Of a DNA stretch of 64,000 nucleotides, positions 61,635 to 64,000 are shown in pieces; the first letter of the stretch is position 1, and each line of letters begins with the position of its first letter. This stretch comes from Muricoccus nepalensis (GTDB lineage Bacteria; Pseudomonadota; Alphaproteobacteria; Acetobacterales; Acetobacteraceae), in NCBI RefSeq assembly GCF_006438825.1, contig NZ_RCZP01000002.1:32568-96567 (forward strand). Direction: 5' to 3'. Both the position numbers and the translations under genes were made by a program. The notes beneath the pieces were generated by a model that saw nothing but the letters and a program-made list of their open reading frames with translations, had not been told where the DNA came from and ran no database searches.

Positions 61635-63383
61635 ATGCTGTGGGACGTGGCGAGGGACAGGGGCCCCGAGGCGGCGGCGCGCGCCGCGCTGGACCGGATC
61701 GAGGCCTGGGCCGACCCCGCCCTCTTCCTCCATCGCGTCCCCGAGGCGGCGGTGATGGCCGAGGCCGCGCGCCTGGCCGCGGAGGGCCCGATGGGGCGGC
61801 CCCTCTACGGCATCCCCTATGTCGTGAAGGACAACATCGACGCGGCCGGCCTGCCGACCACCGCGGCCTGCCCCGACTTCGCCCGCGTGGCGGAGGCCGA
61901 CGCGCCCACGGTCGCCCGGCTGCGCGCGGCGGGGGCGATCCTGCTCGGCAAGGTGAACCTCGACCAGTTCGCGACGGGTCTCGTCGGCGTGCGCAGCCCC
62001 TATGGCACGCCGCGCAACGCGGTGGACGCGGCCTGCGTGCCCGGGGGCTCCTCCTCGGGCTCGGCCAGCGCCGTCGCGGCGGGCATCGCGGCCTTCTCGC
62101 TGGGCACGGACACGGCGGGATCGGGGCGGGTGCCGGCGGCGTTCCAGAACATCGTCGGGCTGAAGCCGAGCCTCGGCCTCGTGCCGACGCGGGGCGTGGT
62201 GCCGGCCTGCCGCTCGCTCGACGCCGTCTCGGTCTTCGCGCTGACGGCCGCGCAGGCGGGGGCGGTGCTGGCGGTGCTGGCCGGGCCGGACGCGGCCGAT
62301 CCCTACTCCCGCGCGGCGCCCGCGGGCTGGCGGGCCACGGGCGGCGCGGTGCCCCCCGCGCTCCGCGTCGCGGTGCCGGAGGAGGCGGAGCTTCTCTTCG
62401 ACACGCCGGACGACGCCGCGCTGTTCCGCGCCGCCCTCGCGCGGCTGGAGGGGATGGGGGCGGTGCTGGAGCGCGTCTCCATCGCGCCCTTCCTGGCGCT
62501 CGCCCGCCGCCTCTACGACGGCGCCTGGGTGGCCGAGCGGACGGCGGCGCTGCGGGACTGGGTGGAGAACCGCCCGGCCTCGCTGCACCCGGTCACCCGG
62601 ACCATCCTGGAGGGCGGCCTCGCCCGTCGCACGGTGGACGCCTTCGACGACTTCCACGCGGTGGCGGAGGCGCGGCTCCTCTCGCGGGCGCTGTTCGCGC
62701 GCGCCGACCTGCTGGCGGTGCCGACCGCGCCGGGCATCCCGACGCTGGCGGACCTGGCCGCCGAGCCGGTGGCCGCCAACAGCCGCTGCGGCACCTACAC
62801 GAACTTCGTGAACCTGCTGGACCTCTCGGCGCTGGCGCTGCCCGCGGGATTCCGGGGCGACGGGCGGCCGGCGGGGGTCACCCTCATCGGCCCCGCCTTC
62901 GCCGAGGCGCGGCTGCTCGCGGTGGGGGGCGCCCTGCACCACGCGGCCGGGCTGCCGCTCGGCGCCACCGGCGAGCCGACGCCGCCGCCCGAGGCGGGGG
63001 CCGGCGCGGGGGCGGGGGAGATCCCGCTCTTCTGCATCGGCGCGCACATGGCGGGCCTGCCGCTGAACGGGCAGGTCACCGCGCTCGGCGGGCGCTTCCT
63101 GCGGCGGGACCGGGCGGCGCCGGGCTACCGGCTCTACGCGCTGGGCAACCGGCCCGGGCTGATCCGGGGCGAGGGCGAGGCGGCGATCGAGGGGGAGGTC
63201 TGGGCCCTGCCGGCCGCGGGGATCGGCCCCCTGCTGGCCCAGGTGCCGCCGCCGCTCGGCTTCGGGACGGTGGCGCTGGAAAGCGGGCCCTGCCTCGGCT
63301 TCCTGGCGGAGCCCGCCGGCCTGGTGGGGGCGCCCGAGATCACGGCGCTTGGAGGATGGCGGGCCTACCTGGCATCGCGCTGA
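61635..63383 (+). CDS. atzF: Allophanate hydrolase
   Basis: 582 aa amidase-signature enzyme that splits allophanate into CO2 and ammonia. The Ser-cisSer-Lys triad is at Lys65 (YVVKDNID), the Ser run of GGSSSGSAS (about 139-141) and Ser163 (TDTAGSGR). The C-terminal domain of about 110 residues specific to allophanate hydrolases is present (IPLFCIGAHMAGLPLN). The ATG at 61635 follows GGGGGAA; an in-frame ATG at 61599 is possible. No urea carboxylase gene is in the window. Its last 44 bases overlap the SulP gene on the other strand. Confidence 0.9.
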   Translation: MLWDVARDRGPEAAARAALDRIEAWADPALFLHRVPEAAVMAEAARLAAEGPMGRPLYGIPYVVKDNIDAAGLPTTAACPDFARVAEADAPTVARLRAAGAILLGKVNLDQFATGLVGVRSPYGTPRNAVDAACVPGGSSSGSASAVAAGIAAFSLGTDTAGSGRVPAAFQNIVGLKPSLGLVPTRGVVPACRSLDAVSVFALTAAQAGAVLAVLAGPDAADPYSRAAPAGWRATGGAVPPALRVAVPEEAELLFDTPDDAALFRAALARLEGMGAVLERVSIAPFLALARRLYDGAWVAERTAALRDWVENRPASLHPVTRTILEGGLARRTVDAFDDFHAVAEARLLSRALFARADLLAVPTAPGIPTLADLAAEPVAANSRCGTYTNFVNLLDLSALALPAGFRGDGRPAGVTLIGPAFAEARLLAVGGALHHAAGLPLGATGEPTPPPEAGAGAGAGEIPLFCIGAHMAGLPLNGQVTALGGRFLRRDRAAPGYRLYALGNRPGLIRGEGEAAIEGEVWALPAAGIGPLLAQVPPPLGFGTVALESGPCLGFLAEPAGLVGAPEITALGGWRAYLASR

Positions 63384-64000
63384 CGGGGGGCGCGGCGGGA
63401 GGCGGTGCCAGCTCCGCCCGGGCCGCCGCCACGGCCTCGGCGAGGCTGGCCCGGAAGCGGACGGCGGGCGGGCGCACCCCGTGGGTGCGCAGAACCCGCC
63501 GGATCGGCGGGCTCGCGCCGGCGAGGAGGACGAGCGCGCCCGCGCGCCGCGCCTTGCGGGCGAAGCCCTCGATCGTCGCGGCCGCCGTGGAATCGAGCAC
63601 GGGCACGGCCGAGACGTCGATCACGTAGGCCCGGGGCGGCGCGCCCACCCCGTCCAGCGCGGCTCCCACCCCGGCCGCCGCGCCGAAGAAGAAGGCGCCG
63701 GCGATGCGGATGACCGCGATGTCGGGATCGGCGGGGAGGGCGTCGCCCTCCTCCGCGGCGTCGGCCTGGTCGGCCTCCACCACGGGGCGGCCGGTCTCCA
63801 CCCGCACGGCCTGGGCCATGCGGTGCAGGAAGAGCAGCGCGCCGATGCCGAAGCCGATGACGATGCCCTCGATCAGGTCGCGGAAGACGACGAGGAGGAG
63901 GGTGGCGAAGAGCACCACGCCGTCCCCACGCGAGCCGCGCAGGAGGGCGGCCATGGCGTGCCGCTCCACCATGTTCCAGGCGACCACCGCCAGCAGCCCG
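63340..64000 (-). CDS. SulP-family anion transporter with STAS domain (partial, 3' end)
   Basis: The C-terminal 220 or so residues are present; the rest runs beyond the window edge. VAWNMVERHAMAALL and LFATLLLVVFRDLIEGIVIGFGIGALLFLHRM are the last transmembrane part of SulP permeases. A cytoplasmic STAS domain follows (IAVIRIAGAFFFG, YVIDVSAVPVLDSTAAATIEGF). Likely substrates are sulfate, bicarbonate or another small anion. The end overlaps the allophanate hydrolase gene convergently. Confidence 0.9.
   Translation of the reverse strand, partial: GLLAVVAWNMVERHAMAALLRGSRGDGVVLFATLLLVVFRDLIEGIVIGFGIGALLFLHRMAQAVRVETGRPVVEADQADAAEEGDALPADPDIAVIRIAGAFFFGAAAGVGAALDGVGAPPRAYVIDVSAVPVLDSTAAATIEGFARKARRAGALVLLAGASPPIRRVLRTHGVRPPAVRFRASLAEAVAAARAELAPPPAAPPVSAMPGRPAILQAP

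Overview
This is a high-GC (about 74% by eye) bacterial chromosomal window with very tight gene packing, many ATGA/GTGA/TTGA stop-start overlaps and frequent GTG/TTG starts. The gene set points to an alphaproteobacterium, most likely a pink-pigmented Acetobacteraceae (Roseomonas-like). The reasons are a C30 carotenoid cluster fed by HpnC/HpnD, a MucR-family regulator, an OlsB/OlsA-like pair, the alphaproteobacterial tsaB-rimI / mucR-fur-olsBA-miaB-phoH-ybeY-corC-lnt-xre neighbourhood, and several Bug/TctC-type binding proteins. The genus is inference. No gap between genes exceeds about 250 bases, and I saw no insertion sequence, prophage or CRISPR array.

Layout. 1-120 holds the tail of a basic protein. 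170-2925 is a flavin amine oxidase plus an acyl-CoA dehydrogenase. 3035-9761 is a five-gene carotenoid operon: CrtN-like and CrtP-like desaturase/oxidase, PlsC-type acyltransferase, GT2 glycosyltransferase, and one polypeptide that joins a complete HpnC to a complete HpnD. 9772-14642 carries a FrnE-like DsbA protein, an SH3 lipoprotein, and a PstS-like binding protein coupled to a GGDEF/EAL protein. A tRNA-Leu(TAA) follows, then a DsbD/ScsB-like reductase, an aldo/keto reductase and HrpB helicase.

20490-25037 is an envelope-stress type block: a single-PDZ HtrA protease behind a sigma32-like promoter, a response regulator/histidine kinase pair, and an MFS transporter. hemN (minus strand) follows, with an FNR/FixK-like site in front of it. 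26560-31157 holds CaiB-type CoA transferase plus HMG-CoA-lyase-like genes, and an NCS2 permease with a nitrilase-family carbamoylase. 31217-43575 is housekeeping: nth, DUF2244, xre, lnt, corC, ybeY, phoH, miaB, olsA/olsB-like, fur, mucR, tusA, rimI, tsaB.

45026-55262 is a catabolic island that resembles phthalate 4,5-dioxygenase pathways: a Rieske oxygenase with a MarR regulator on one strand, and a reductase, dihydrodiol-dehydrogenase-like protein, decarboxylase-like protein and NicX/M29-like metalloenzyme on the other. Two Bug proteins and an ABC transporter accompany them. Its divergent promoters share a 20-bp site in mirror orientation, the best candidate operator for the MarR protein. 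55269-58344 is surface glycan synthesis (large glycosyltransferase, GDP-fucose-synthase-like). The window closes with a phospholipase D/VTT fusion plus a nuclease-fold enzyme, an allophanate hydrolase and the end of a SulP transporter.

The most unusual items are the fused HpnC-HpnD in a carotenoid rather than hopanoid setting, the phthalate-like island containing a NicX-like enzyme, and its mirrored operator pair.
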